In this document: positions 50,701 to 63,273 of the stretch, one piece after another
How the letters are laid out: every line of letters begins with the position of its first letter
Position numbering within the stretch: the first letter of the stretch is position 1
Origin: Cardiocondyla obscurior
Taxonomy: Eukaryota > Arthropoda > Insecta > Hymenoptera > Formicidae
Direction of reading: 5' to 3'
Assembly (NCBI RefSeq): GCF_019399895.1
Contig: NC_091882.1
Coordinates: forward strand, 3,224,001-3,288,000
Length of the DNA: 64,000 nucleotides
The notes under the pieces: model-generated
Database searches by the model: none
What the model was told of the DNA's origin: nothing
What the model saw: only the letters and a program-made list of their open reading frames with translations
Position numbers and translations under genes: made by a program

Positions 50701-53646
50701 TGATATCGCGCGGTCTTGCTGTCGCAATTACTCTTAAAAAAATATTATCGTAAGAAAACGGTAGTAAACCTAGCGGGGGCAGTTTGCTTCCTGCGAAACG
50801 TGAAGGATGTTTTCGTGTTTTTACACGAGAGCGTTGGTTCTCGATCGTTAGCTTTTTCCGAAATGTTAAGGCGCGATAGTAAAATTTGATATCTTCCCCT
50901 TGGGATGTACACCCTCGGTTTATTTTTCTCGGCTATCACGCGCCACCGTTACCGAATGACGACCGTTCCCTTTCGTAATACGAAACGTATCCGAGTCGCC
51001 TTCGTCATTCTTGGACAACGCGGTGCGCTCTCAGCATCATTCTCCATTTTGATTTCCCCGGAGTGATCATCGTCTCTGTCCTCGATAGCGATCACGATTT
51101 CCGCCATAATCCCGGATCGCATTCCGATAGGAAAAAAAGCAATTCGTTCGGGGGGGTTTTTTTCTTTTCTTTTTTTTTTTATTCTTGACAATAAATGAAG
51201 ACCACTTTCGTACCAACGTTTCTTTGAAGCGTTTTTTTTTTCACCCGAACTCGTCTTTCCCTTCACATCTTTTCTCTCTCTCCTACCTTTTTTTCCCTCC
51301 CCCCATTCCCTGTTTCTTTGTTTGTAGAAGCTTTAACTTTCGCGGTTCTGAACTCTGACTAACCCAATTTCAGATTTTCTAAAAACGCCCTTCTCGTGCT
51401 CCGAGGAGAAAGTCCCTCGGCACGATGGATTGATCAAAGAAGAAGAATGTTTTTGGTACTCTTTATATCGAATTAAAGACATTACTCGGGAGTTGTATTT
51501 ATTCTTCGTCAGTGATCAAAGGAATCCTCCGGTGAACTCGTGGAATTTTCATAACTCCATTATTATGATAGGAATCGCTAAAATGCTGGTTCATGAACAT
51601 TGCATCTTTCATTTAATGCGTTCAAAAACGTTTGTATTTATTCATACTTATTTTTCTTTAATAAGTTAAGTCTTTCTCTTTCCCCGTATGAATTATGCCG
51701 CAGAATTGATGATCAATTTGTAATACCGAACATTTTTTTCTTTCTCTCTTTTAATTCCTCGAGTTTCAATTACGCGACGTTGACGCAAAGTTCTATAAGA
51801 ATCAACGATTATCAATTATTTAACTAACAGGTTGCCCGCATTCGCCGCGTAATATTAATTATTGGCTCTCCAGCGAAATAATTTTGCGCGGCTTTTATTT
51901 TAAAGTGAATTAACGAGCGCGCGACATTATTTTAAACGCCTTTAACGTATCTTTGTGCCGCGTAGGGGGAGAATATTACTATCAAATTATCACTTTATGT
52001 TTTTCTCGCTGTAATAATTAGCACGGCGGTGTGTATAATTTGAATCAGTAACCGGATGGGCAAAAGCGGTGTAATCGTTGCCATGGCGACTCAACGTCGG
52101 CTCGGATTCGCCGTGGTTCTTGCGATAAATTTCTCCCGGCGGGCACGAACGCGAGCGCGTACCTTGCATGGAGATATGAATTTTTCTACCGCGGGTCACA
52201 TATAGTTCGCAGGTAATTAATTAGCGAATACCGTCGCACTATTCTACGCACCGCTCGCGCAATTCGTCTTCCCGCCTCTTCTCTCCTTTCGTTCTCCGCT
52301 CTCCCTCGTCTTTCCTACTCTTATACCGCGTCTCTTGTGTTCCACAAAGCGGCAACTCGCCTCTTGGTAACTCATTAATTTGATGTTGCTTTGCAAATAG
52401 AACCGGGGAGGCGGAGGGAAAGAAAAAGACGGAGCGATTTCGCTTCCAACACTCGTGCCGTTTCTGGGTGGAAATTTTAGTGATATGAAACTCCGAATGT
52501 CGGCGAAGGATTCTTTCCTCGAGGCAGTGACGGGGAAATTGTATTAGCTTTACCGTTAAACGCGAAGAAATCTGAGAAATATCTCTTATCGTGTTTCCGA
52601 GTGAAAATTACAAGCGCGCCGTGATATGAACCCGGTCGCCGCTAGTCACGACGTATTTACATCCGTTTTATTTTTTTTTTAATTCTTTTTATTTTTACTC
52701 TTCTTTTAATTGCGAGCAACAACAATTAATATTGCAGATAAATAGACACCGTTTTATTTATTACCGTTTAAACTGCTTTTAATAATTGTCACTAATGCTA
52801 TGCGAAAGCGACATTTTGCTCTCGCGGAGAAAACGTTGAAAGAACCGCAAATGTCCCCTTATCAATGAACGTTCTCTGCGAACTTTCTCAACGACGTCAC
52901 TTTAATTACATTTACATATAAATTACCTTATTGTAGTAGTCTTACGAGAAAAGCATCCTTAGATGATAATAAACCACCCCCGTTTTACTTACTTACTTTC
53001 TCGTAAGGACTGCCATTGAAAAAGCGTCAGCCCTTAAATGCGTATTGTATATTTTAGAAAACGTCGATTAATTTCACTAAATTTTCTTTTATTTTATTTT
53101 TATTTTTATTTTTTTTTTTTTTTGGGCTTTAGGCAAACTAACGTTTTATCACGAGGCAAATACGTCGAAATTTTTAAAGCCGCGTAGGAAAGGAGAATTT
53201 GCGAAATCCGTACAACGCAAGGCGTGATTCTGCGTGTTTTTACCCCGCGCGTGTTATTCTCGCGTTAAATTTGCCGTTTGAAAAAGCAATTCGCCAAGTA
53301 ATTCGGTTATTTTATTTACCTTCTTAACTGGGTCTCGGCACGAATAAGCGGGGGCCAGTTAAAAGGAACGTGAGAACCGTAATATAAATGCCCCGCGGGA
53401 TATGTAATCTTCTTAGATTAGCCGTCAAGATTCGCGTTAAGTTCGCAGGAAGTAAATTAAACTCGATTTCTTTGCCGCGCGACACGAAAACTAAGCCGCG
53501 CCTTGTAAGGCGCTGGCGATTTTGCATACAGATATGAAAATTCCTCTTTTCAGCCGTGCAGATATTTTTTTTTTCTCTCTTACTTTATCTTTGGAGCTCG
53601 CGTCGCGGGGTTTTTCATTTTAAATTAAATACAAAGGGCAAATAAG

Positions 53647-54317
53647 TACGCGCGGGGAAAAAAAAGCTACGGGTTCGCTTGCCCGTGATTACGAGCAGTA
53701 GATGAAATTATTTAGGTCTTATATATTAATTTTTTTTTCTTTTGCTAAGCTTTACCTTTTCTCATCGTTGTCGCCTTCGTGTATCTAATGTATATTTTTT
53801 ATTAAAAAAATATATATTGGTGTTCAGCGTGAATCAGCTGTTTATCGTCACTGATTTTCCGCGATGTCGATCGGTTCTTTCGCTTGGCTTACTTCATGTC
53901 GAACGAGAGAGAGAGAGAGAGAGTAAACATTATTTGTCAATGTTACCGCGTGTGATTTTTTTAAGAAAATAATTCTTATGTAACATACAGAGAAATATTC
54001 GGATTATATTATTTTGGAGGGTTCGGTCGAGGGGGGAGGTTTATAACGACGACGATTTACAAGCTCGAGAATGATAATTGATCTCGGAATCGTGAATAAA
54101 ACACTTCGTATTTCTGCTTTAAAACAAGTCGCCTCGAGCTCGGTGAGCTCTTAAAAAAGCAGATATAAACAAATCTCGAGCTCGGCGCTTCCGAGAATTT
54201 AACCGTGTCCGAGCGATTCCAAGAACTCGGTGCGAGAAGGACGGCGCGCGATTGACGATCGACTCTCTCGCTTTCTTCAAGGGCCGAAATCTGTAACGGC
54301 AATGTTAGTCTAGACGT
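53647..54317. repeat. Tandem duplication, copy 1 (about 671 bp)
   Basis: It begins TACGCGCGG, a short A run and GCTAC, then GGTTCGCTTGCCCGTGATTA, and ends TTAGTCTAGACG. The next 610 bases repeat it in order with roughly nine in ten bases matching by eye. Compared with copy 2 it carries an extra GA run (53905-53923) and an extra segment of about 40 bp near 54130-54180, bounded by CGAGCTCGG repeats. A minus-strand open frame of 81 codons is preserved in both copies, but it contains these indels and shows no domain, so it is not called a gene. Confidence 0.92.
53905..53923. repeat. GA microsatellite present only in copy 1 of the duplication
   Basis: A GA run of about nine units. The aligned position in copy 2 has only AACGAAAGTAAAC, so the run expanded in copy 1 after the duplication or was lost from copy 2. 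Confidence 0.85.
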
Positions 54318-54927
54318 TACGCGCGGAAAAAAAAAGCTACAGGTTCGCTTGCCCGTGATTACGAATAGTAGATGAAATTATTTAGGTCTTATATATTTAT
54401 TTTTTATCTTTTGCTGCGCTTTACCTTTTCTCATCGTTGTCGCCTACGCGTATCTAATGCATATTTTCTATTAAAATAAAAAAATGTTGGTGTTAAGCGC
54501 GAATCAGCTGTTTATAGTCACTGATTTTCCGCGACGCTGATCGGTTCTTTCGCTTAGCTTGCTTCGTGTCAAACGAAAGTAAACGTTATTTGTCAATGTT
54601 ACTGCGTGTGATTTTTTTAAGAAATTAATTCTTGCGAAATATACAGAGAAATATTCGAATTATATTATTTTGGAGGGCTCGGTCGAGGTGGGAGTTTTAT
54701 AACGACGACGATTTACAAGCTCGAGAATAATTGATCTCGGAATCGTGAATAAAACGCTTCGTATTTCTGCTTTAAAACAAGTCGCTTCGAGCTCGGCGCT
54801 TCCGAGAATTTAGCCGTGTCCGAGCGATTCTGAGAACTCGGTGCGAGAAGGACAGCGCGCGATGGACGATCGACCCTCTCGCTTTCTCCAAGGGCCGAAA
54901 CCTGTAACGGCCATGTTAGTCTAGACA
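54318..54927. repeat. Tandem duplication, copy 2 (about 610 bp)
   Basis: Head-to-tail copy of 53647-54317 starting at TACGCGCGG with no spacer, ending CTAGACA. The sequence directly to its right is the GC-rich block that leads to the candidate exon at 55590-55775, so the duplicated unit may be upstream regulatory sequence. No terminal inverted repeats or target-site duplications were seen, which argues for a segmental tandem duplication and not a transposon pair. Confidence 0.92.
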
Positions 54928-55589
54928 CGGAGCCTCGCGCGCGAGGATGTGCCGTCAATCGCTCCGCGATTTCGCGAGTTTTTTACCGCGCTTAGGAAGT
55001 TCCCGCGTCCGAATAAGTGTCGACGCAGTCGGCCCGGGTACGAGCGATCATTTTATGCACTCATGTGCCGTTTCACTCGTCGGCCTGTGCTTCATTTCGT
55101 GCCTCGAAGAAAATTGTCTTCGGCGAGAAACAGTTTCGTCGCGAGCGCAGCGCGCGCGCGAAGCGGCCGCGTCGCGTATTACACGGCGTCGCATCGGACA
55201 TTTCCGGCTGCCATTAAAATTTCCCTCGTCAGGTTCCGGAGATCGTCATAACATGTCCGTACTGTGGTGTCATCTGCAACTCGTCCGTCTTACTTCGTCG
55301 CAGCTGGGATACTCGTCCTGTTTCGAACAGGTGGACTTCTGAGAAACTCAAGGAAGATCGAGTGCGCGGGAAACGTTCTACGTCGCGGCCTGTTTTATTC
55401 GCCGCTTGGTGCAAATTATCGGCTTCACTCCGTTGACAAGGAATCGATGGAAGGACTAAAAGTAACCTCACTTTACGTAAACAACGCTACGAATAACGAG
55501 AGTGCAAGCTTGTACGACAAATGATCGCTCGTCGCGCTTCTTAATTTTTAATCGTATAAAAAATCGCCGCGGTAACCCACCCGTCGTTG
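54928..55589. other. GC-rich, CpG-dense block in intron 2
   Basis: Overlapping open frames exist on both strands (for example + 54947-55342 and - 55229-55471) with arginine- and serine-rich translations typical of CpG-rich non-coding DNA. Its place between the tandem duplication and a 5'-UTR-like sequence suggests a promoter region. No TATA box was noted. Confidence 0.4.
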
Positions 55590-55775
55590 TTTCGGTCGGT
55601 CGTCTCTCGAGTGATAGTGATTGTGATCAGTGATAATAAAAAAAAAAGCAGAGCAATGTGATATAGTGAAGTGATTTAAAGTGCTACAATACATTTGGAT
55701 TATCCGGACCGCTGCCACAGAAGGAAGGACGGAAGGACGGAAGGATGAAAAATAACCTAAGCTGAAGATACAAAT
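55590..55775 (+). other. Candidate alternative or nested first exon (5' UTR-like)
   Basis: The sequence has the look of an insect leader: repeated GTGAT/AGTGA motifs (GAGTGATAGTGATTGTGATC), an A-rich stretch, then three GGAAGGAC-type units. It ends in a consensus donor (ATACAAAT then GTAAGT at 55776). It has only short ATG frames. It lies between the two halves of the Ig domain, so splicing it to the exon at 63274 would give half an Ig fold. A downstream-only isoform, a nested + strand gene or a non-coding RNA are all possible. The 5' limit is approximate. Confidence 0.35.
55723..55746. repeat. Three tandem copies of an 8-bp unit
   Basis: GGAAGGAC is repeated twice and followed by GGAAGGAT, within the candidate 5' UTR-like exon. 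Confidence 0.85.
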
Positions 55776-57282
55776 GTAAGTCAACCGGCAACACGCCGTT
55801 TCTCCATAAAAAACTCAATTATAATTACCATAAAAAAAGTGTTGTAATTAATTAATGTCCCAAAATAAATATAATGACGCGTGTAAATTGAGATCTTTTG
55901 AAAAACTGCGCGTATGATTTCTAGTTTATAAAAAAAAAAGAGGACAAATAGTTACCGGGGGAAAAAAAATAAAATAAAATAAAATAAACAGAGAGAAAAA
56001 AAGAAACTAATTTGTGGGATTACTAATATTTATGGGCTCTTTGCATTTTACGCTCCTTCTATGCGCTCGCTATTTCGCTGCTTATGAAGTAGGGAGATAA
56101 TGCACGTCGTACATTCCGGTTGCCGTCTTCCACCTTAATACAATAATTCTGACTTCTATTCGGTGCGTTCCCGGACCCGGCGTCGTAAATAGACCCGCCA
56201 ATTGTCTGGCGCGACTGCCGCCGCAATCTTGGTCGGAATTCGATTCGAACATCCATTCGGCATTCCCCGACGCGATAGAATTATGTTCCGCGTTCGGCGA
56301 ACATCGTTGTCGCACATACAATTTCTGCACCTGCCGCTAACTCAGCCACAATCATAACGCCCGGAAATTTCTTTCCATCTCAATTCCGCGCCCATTATTT
56401 GCCTCTCCAATACCTCAAGTCAATATATGCGGACCGTCGTTCGATATTTTTACGCGTTGGATGCTTCTGTTTGCTGAAGAATACCGGGGTAACCGTTAAA
56501 AAAAAAGGAAAGAAAGAAAGAAAAAAAGAAATGTATACTCGATGCTCTCAAACGTGTATCTACATATCTCTATTATGAAAAGACGTGATAATGAGAATTT
56601 TTAATTACAAGAAATCGATAAGCTCGCAGCGATCCGCCGTGTAAATTTGCAAAGGCGCGGACAACGGAAAAAGATAATTTACGTTATAATTCGATTTAAT
56701 TACGTGAATTAATAATTGGCCGCTTTTCGCGAATGAAAAATTTTGTTACGGGAACCGAACAGCCTTCCGAATAATATTCGCGAGTGACTGTCGCACGGCG
56801 AATTAACCCGAATAAGATGGCAAATGTTGTCCGTCGTGGAAACTGCGGTGCTTATTACACACGCAACTCGCTCGGGCGGAGGAAACGGACCGGCGGTAGT
56901 CAAGACTCATCAGACGGTACGGTCGCGCCTTCGCAGGGAAATCAATTTTCAATTCGCTCGCAACATTATTCGACGTGATTCGACGTGAAATTTAACGACG
57001 TCTGTAGCGAATCGTCGACGTACGGGGCGCGCTCGGTGAGCCGTGACTTTCGAGGCACCCCGACGGCAAATCCTTTTAAGCAAGAAACGGCCGATGGGGA
57101 GAGCTCGCGGATAGTCGATACAGGGCGATCATCCGTCTTCCGGGATTGCTTGGAACGAGTGCATTGTGAAATTCTCCTCCCGATCATCCTCCACCTCGCC
57201 GCGGCATCAGCGGCAGCGACGTGCTCTTTTGTCACCAATCCTTTTCCCCGACGTCGCTTCCTTTTCCCCGTTTCCCACCCTA

Positions 57283-57320
57283 CTCTCTCTATCTTTTTCT
57301 CTCTCTCTCTTTTTCTCTCC
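57283..57320. repeat. CT-rich microsatellite
   Basis: CT units interrupted by ATCTTTTT and TTTT. It generates serine/leucine- or glutamate/arginine-rich frames on the two strands. Confidence 0.8.
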
Positions 57321-60300
57321 GTTCTCTTTTGTTCCGCACTCGCTGCGCTCGCGGATTCTTCCATATCGCAACGGATTCGCGCGCGAAGCGCGGAAGGAAA
57401 TTAAATCGACGTTGATGGTGTTTGCTATTTCGCGGCATTGTGAGGGAGCGCCGTGTTCGTAAATACAGCTTCCAAACGGGAGCACTTACCGGGCTTTTGA
57501 GCGCCGCGCGGTAGCGTATGCGTCTCCATGGCGATTACGATATTTCAGCGGTTATAGCGCAGCGACATAATAAACAAGTCCTTTAATTTCTATACGAAAA
57601 TGGAGCGTTCGCTCGTATCACCGACGTGTCTACGAGGCCGCTGCCTTCGTTAGACGCGATCGCGAAATTACGTTTTTAATAGCCGGGGGATCTTAAACTC
57701 GCCGTGTTTTGATTCACGGAAAGCCTGTTAATCTTTTTGCGAAAGGCGCCGAATATATTTACACGCGTCGGATTTATTTATTCGCGGCCGGAGAATCCGC
57801 GGGCAACGTACGGTATCGAGTTATGGCTGCGTAAAGCGCGTATGGCGAAAGACCCTTTCAACGCGTGCGTCGCGATCGATCGTTCGCTCGGATTTCGAGC
57901 GGCTTTTTTCCGCGATCGCGAGGGGGAGGGGCCATCGGAGGTTATTGGAAACTCGCTCCCGTGAGCCGAATTGATTTTCGATTTTCCGCTCAAATATCGG
58001 TCAACGTGCGGCGCAGTAACTGGTACCGGCGCTTTACGATTTAATGCGCAAGCTGGAGGCATATGCGGGAGGACTATCGTGAAACGGCCGCCATTTGCGG
58101 CCGTGTAATCGGATATTATATTCGTCCATCGGATTGATATCTCTGTCCCATTATGCCACGGCATGAATCCCATTTGGAAGAATAATGATGAAACGCGCGG
58201 CACTGATATTTGAATAGAAGGTAACGATAGGTTGGCTGTCGCTGCGAGAATTTTGGCTAACGGGAAAAGAGACGCGGCGACAAAGATACGATCGGGCTGA
58301 AAAAAAACGAAGGCTGAAGCGAAAAAGAGCCGAATTCACGAGCGAGAGAGATCCTTTGGGTAAAAGAAACGTCGAGCGACATAAAATTGACGAGGAACGA
58401 GTGGGAGAACCGCGCGACTGTGTCCGAATCTACTGCGAGCGATTTGTTTTTTAAGAAATAAATTTTTACGATTATTAGATTAATTTCGGGCTTTGTTCGA
58501 GCAAGAGTTTTAACGAATAACGAAAGGAATATAATTAATAATAACGCTCGCGAAATTGAGATTATTCGACAAACAACGCCGCGGCGTTGGTTTTTTTTTA
58601 GTCTTACAAAAATAATAAATTTTTTTTCGAATGTCTGATTTGCATATAAGTACGATAACTTAATTGATTACGTTTTTCTTATTTAGATTTTTGCGAAAAA
58701 CAATTTTTTAACGACGCGCCAGCAGGTAACGATAAAGTGCGACCGCGTTATCAAGCGACTTAAATAGTTCCCGCGATCTTCCCCGAGACCGCTCGGTACA
58801 TATTTTATCGTGGATTTATCGAGGGATTTATTTAATGCTTCATCCCGCGCGATGTAATCTGCATGAGAGAAGCCCGCGGGCGGTATTCGTCTCCGGCTTG
58901 CACATCCGCTGCAATTAAAAATCATTTTATCATCGTCGTCCGGGAGGGCTTCCGCGGCTAATGCGGAGCGTAACGAGGTTGTCCCCGGGAAAATCACATT
59001 TCTTCCGAGTGAAAACACGCACGAACATGGGATTCATGAACAACGACGGAAATCGGCGACCCCCTTTTTACTTTAGCTCCGCTCGATATGCCACTTCGCG
59101 ATGCGTTAATTGTCCACGTTTTTTTAATTTTTTTTATTCATCCATTTTACGAACAATTAAAATGACAAATAAAATTGTCGAATTATAACAAAACGAAACT
59201 ATGTAATGACAAGTTAAAATATAATTTTTCTTTTTAATTTGTCCGTAAATTAATTAAGCGGTACCGCGCGTTATTTATTGAAGCGGTCCCTTTTTACCGT
59301 GCCATTAAATACCTAACGCTACGATATATTTTGCGAAGATATTTTTGCCTTTGGGAAGATTATTTTTAATATTTCGTACGCGTCACTTTGGTACCCACAT
59401 TAAAAGTAATTTTATCATCGTCACCGCCGTGACGGCGCGCAACGAAGAACGGGGTGGGAAAAATTATATTTCCTCGTTGGCGAAAGAGGAATGAGATCGG
59501 AATCGAACCGTGCTTTAAAGATTGAGGGAAATATTACCTGCGACGAACGGGTCAGCGAAAGAAGGTAATGGAAGGAGGAATTTAGGGGGGAGGAGAGGGG
59601 AAAAAAAAAGAGTGAAGGGAGACGTGCTGTCGCAGCGGCGACGCCGTCTGCAATTACAATGCCTTAATTTTATGCGCGAAGTTAAGCTCCTTTTAAGAGT
59701 CCCGAGAGTGGTTAAGCCCCCCCCTCACGGCTCACCCTTCTCGACGCAACATTCGTTTTGCCGACGCCGCTTGTATTCATGGAAGACCTTCTTTTAGACC
59801 GACGGGGCCGGCGCTGCTTCCGGGCAGAATCCAGCGATTATTTTAATTTGTTTAGGAGCCATCTGCCACTCCCATTCTATTTTCTACTTGTCTTTTCTGT
59901 ATCTCAATTTTTCCCCATTCCCCTGGCTCGGCGTTAATCTCTTTTACCTCACGCTGTCATTCGCGAATTGAAGTTTATCTATCTAATCTTATCGAACAAT
60001 AATTTGGAAAAAAAAAAAATTGATTGCGTCGATAGTAAAAGATAAAAATATTAACGGTACATTAAATTTAATTAATGATCAGACGAGTAGAATGTACGTC
60101 TTGAAATTGTATGTTTAAAAAATTTTAGCAACGCTTACAATTACTTATTATTTATTGTTCAATAAATTTAAATTATATCTCAGCACTGTAAATCTCGACG
60201 TGTGAAAAGAAATTTATTGAAACTATTGTTACTAAATATTAATAACGTTCGTGTATTATTTAAAAGAAAAAATGATTTATAAATAAAATATACGCGCGCA

Positions 60301-62239
60301 TGAAAAGCATTCGATACGAATCTCGGGGAATATATTTAAAAATAATTAATCTTGCGCGACACATTCGATAAAAGCGCATAACTGTGGGGAGAAGGGCTCC
60401 ATTGAAGTGCGACAGACATCCTTGCACTCGAACAAAATTAATAATACAATATGAATGTAGAATATGTCATAAAAAAATTCTCCATCAAAATGCATGGCGA
60501 AATTTATGCAATTGTGACGCGCTTTATTGCTCGCAGTCGCTGCTCCTGACGGCACTAATGAATCGTTGACAGTATTAATTAAAATTTCACCGAATGATAA
60601 TCATTTGAAAAATATCTGCGACGCATTTTGAAATGCAACAACATTCCGCGAGTTACAATCATAATTATTTACATATTAATTTTCGTTAACCAGCGAAATT
60701 TTCGCGACATATTAATTCACACGTTTATATTGTTCGTTAAAAAAGCGCATTTTCCGCTTCACTATAACGCGCGATATGTAAAATACGTGCACAAGTGCCT
60801 ATTTTGCGTGTCATAATTCGCATCGGTAACGTTTTCTTTTTTCCTTAATTTTTTTATTTCACGCGGCAACAAATTGATACGCAAACTCAACGTCGTTTTA
60901 GCAAAATTACATTTTGCTATCTCGCTTTCTGCGATTTTATCTCTTTAAATATACAGTTCATAATTTATTTCCGCATTTATATATTGGAGTACAAATGTGT
61001 TTATATATGTTTCATGAATCGGAAAAAAAAAGCTTTAATGGAATAAAATATACAAATGGATTATTATTATCCAGCAAAGTGTGCATTTGATGTTCCGCGT
61101 TTCTCGAATTATGAAGTGATATTCAATAAAAGAAAATTTAATTAAAATAAACAGTTAAAATTGAATTTTGTTTAATTGCAGGAAATAAAATTATTTCAAA
61201 TAATTTGTATGCGAATATATAAAGCTCGTGTTTCTCGTCTGTAAATTTGCAATATTTAATTTCGTATGCGGCAAAAGCTTTTCCAAATCTGAGTAATTCG
61301 TAACCTTTTTTTTTTTTCCTCGAATTGAATGTGTATAAATGATTGTTAAAAATATTAAAATGTTATACATAACGCGCGTTATAATCGGAGCGAAATGATT
61401 CGATGCAGCTATATACCGTGGTGGGCTTTTCAACGTCGTTCCGCTAGCAGCGTTCGCCTTCACGCTTAATTATCCGCGCGACACAACGTGGCCGACTTTC
61501 GCAAATAAAATTTCCCGCGCGGGATTTACTCGCTCAGCCTCGGAGAGCAGCCGTCCATTGCAATTAGACCTTTTTACCGTCGACGTGTGTTCGCGGAACC
61601 CTTTAAATTTCACGTAGACCGCGTAAATCACGGAGGCGGACACGACGGGGCGAGTTAACGCCGGAAGTCGCGCCGGTAAATTTGCGGGCCGTGCCTGCTC
61701 GACGAGTCATCGTGCTCATTAAAAACCGATCCAATTTGTCTTGGCAACCGCATGAATCCCGGTGAGAGAGCAACGCCGAAACTTCGGCGTTCGTACCCGG
61801 GCGCTCCCGGGCGCGATCGAGCCCGGGGTCTTATTGTGCCAACTTCTCTCATCGCGACTCCGTCGCTCGATTAGACTTACGAACTTACGTTCGATAATAA
61901 TTGAAAGCACGTACAAGAAGCAGGGATGCACCTGCGTTCACGAGTTGATCTTTGAATAATGGGAACCGACAACATTTCTTGGCCCCGTCCGTGTAAGAGA
62001 GAATCTTTAGTACGCGACGCATTCGGAAGGTCTAACCAAACTTTACGTTTGAAAATGCTAATCACGGTTATTCTCCGTGTATTCGGAGCGCCGGAGTATA
62101 CGTGCGCTCTCCTCGCAACAAAGAAATAGACCGCGGCGGATTTTCCAGGGTAAATAAATCGGCGGGGGGATAAATCGGGTTATACGCCATCGTCCGTATT
62201 CGCGGATTATCCGCTAAGTCATAACGGACAATATAGCAC

Positions 62240-62255
62240 GGGGTGGGCCCACCCC
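62240..62255. repeat. 16-bp perfect GC palindrome
   Basis: GGGGTGGGCCCACCCC is fully self-complementary. It sits in a GC-rich patch about 1 kb before the second Ig exon. GGGTGGG/CCCACCC resembles the GT/CACCC boxes bound by KLF/Sp-type zinc fingers, but binding is speculative. Confidence 0.8.
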
Positions 62256-62633
62256 TTCTTTCAGCAAGCCCTAATACCGTCTCCGGAAAGCTCTGACCTG
62301 GGAAGTAAGGGGTTATCTGACTCTCTCGCCCGAGTGCACTTTACCCCCGGTCTGTATTGAGATCTTCTCGAGCCTGGGCGACTTCGCGGGGGTGGATAGG
62401 CGAAGAGTTTCACCTCTCGCGGGCTCCTCGACTATGACGAATTGCGAAAGTTCGGTGAAAAATTGGCCGAAGCCAGATAAGAGCGGTCCGCGGGTGTATT
62501 GTGCGTCGTACTTTGGTCCACGACCATTCGTTCCCCGCCTCCGTTTACTTTCATCTCGCTGGCCGGCTTAACCCGCATTATTTAGCCCGAGCTCGCGTTC
62601 CATTTGTGCTCTTTTCTTTTTTTTTCTTTTTTT

Positions 62634-62661
62634 ATCTCTCTCTCTCTCTCTCTTTCTTTCT
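62634..62661. repeat. CT microsatellite
   Basis: A run of about ten CT units with CTTT at the end, following a T-rich tract. Confidence 0.85.
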
Positions 62662-63273
62662 CCGCAAGCCGCGCAAGGAAAGATTTTAAAATAACTTTGT
62701 GCCCCGGGAGGAAAGTTTCCATCGAGCTGACAAATGCGAGTATCGTGCGGCGGACGACGTCGCGGACTACGCGACTTGCCGCCGCGATTTGCGACACGTG
62801 AAACTGCGGTATTTAACTCCGCAGGCGGACATATTTCGCGACGGTAATCCCGTGATTTGTATGCACGGCCCGAGAACACTCCGCGAAGCTCGTCGGGCCC
62901 GGGCATAGAGAGGTATATCACTTGCAAACAGACTTCTTAGCGTAAATGCAACGTGCATTGCACCCGCGATAAGAACTCACTTTAGAATCTTTCGAGTTGT
63001 ATTAAGTCAGTGACGTAAGTCTTTCCCTTACCGCGTATTCCTTTGCGAAATATGCTCGATTCTGCGACACGGAAAACGGAGATCGATCCGTCCCGTTTTT
63101 TTTTAATTTTTTTTATTTTTTATTCGATACATCGGCCCTTTTATACATCGCGTCTGAACTCGCAAATAACTTTGAGATCTGAATAATTATTTTATTAATG
63201 ATAAGATGTAATTTTTTTTCTTTCTTTTTTTTTAACTATTTTACTAATATATTATCGCGATTTTTTGCTACAG

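Larger units (their letters stand above)
41350..53646 (+). other. Intron 2 of the sidestep-family gene, left part
   Basis: The intron starts with GTAAGC. A run of TGACG/CGTCA-type elements lies within the first 600 bases (41813-41950). Poly-A/T tracts include 42406-42426 and 47840-47860, and a TA run lies at 44725-44740. A CpG-rich block of about 4 kb (roughly 46400-50700) has many chance open frames, including a 195-codon one on the minus strand. No exon with matching splice sites and domain content was found. Confidence 0.6.
55776..63273 (+). other. Intron 2 of the sidestep-family gene, right part
   Basis: It ends at the acceptor TTTTTTGCTACAG (63273). Contents include A- or T-rich tracts, CT microsatellites (57283-57320, 62634-62661), a 16-bp GC palindrome (62240-62255) and CpG-rich patches (56780-58150, 61420-62920). 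Numerous chance open frames are present. No additional exon was found. Confidence 0.6.

Noticed and set aside
54057..54958. Similar minus-strand 81-codon frames in both copies of the tandem duplication, as a duplicated gene
   Set aside because: The similarity follows from the DNA duplication itself. The frames differ by indels, extend to different starts and show no known domain.
60346..60569. Cysteine-rich + strand frame resembling a small zinc finger (C-R-I-C, C-N-C)
   Set aside because: It lacks an ATG start, the cysteine spacing does not fit a known finger, and it lies in AT-rich intron sequence with no splice support.
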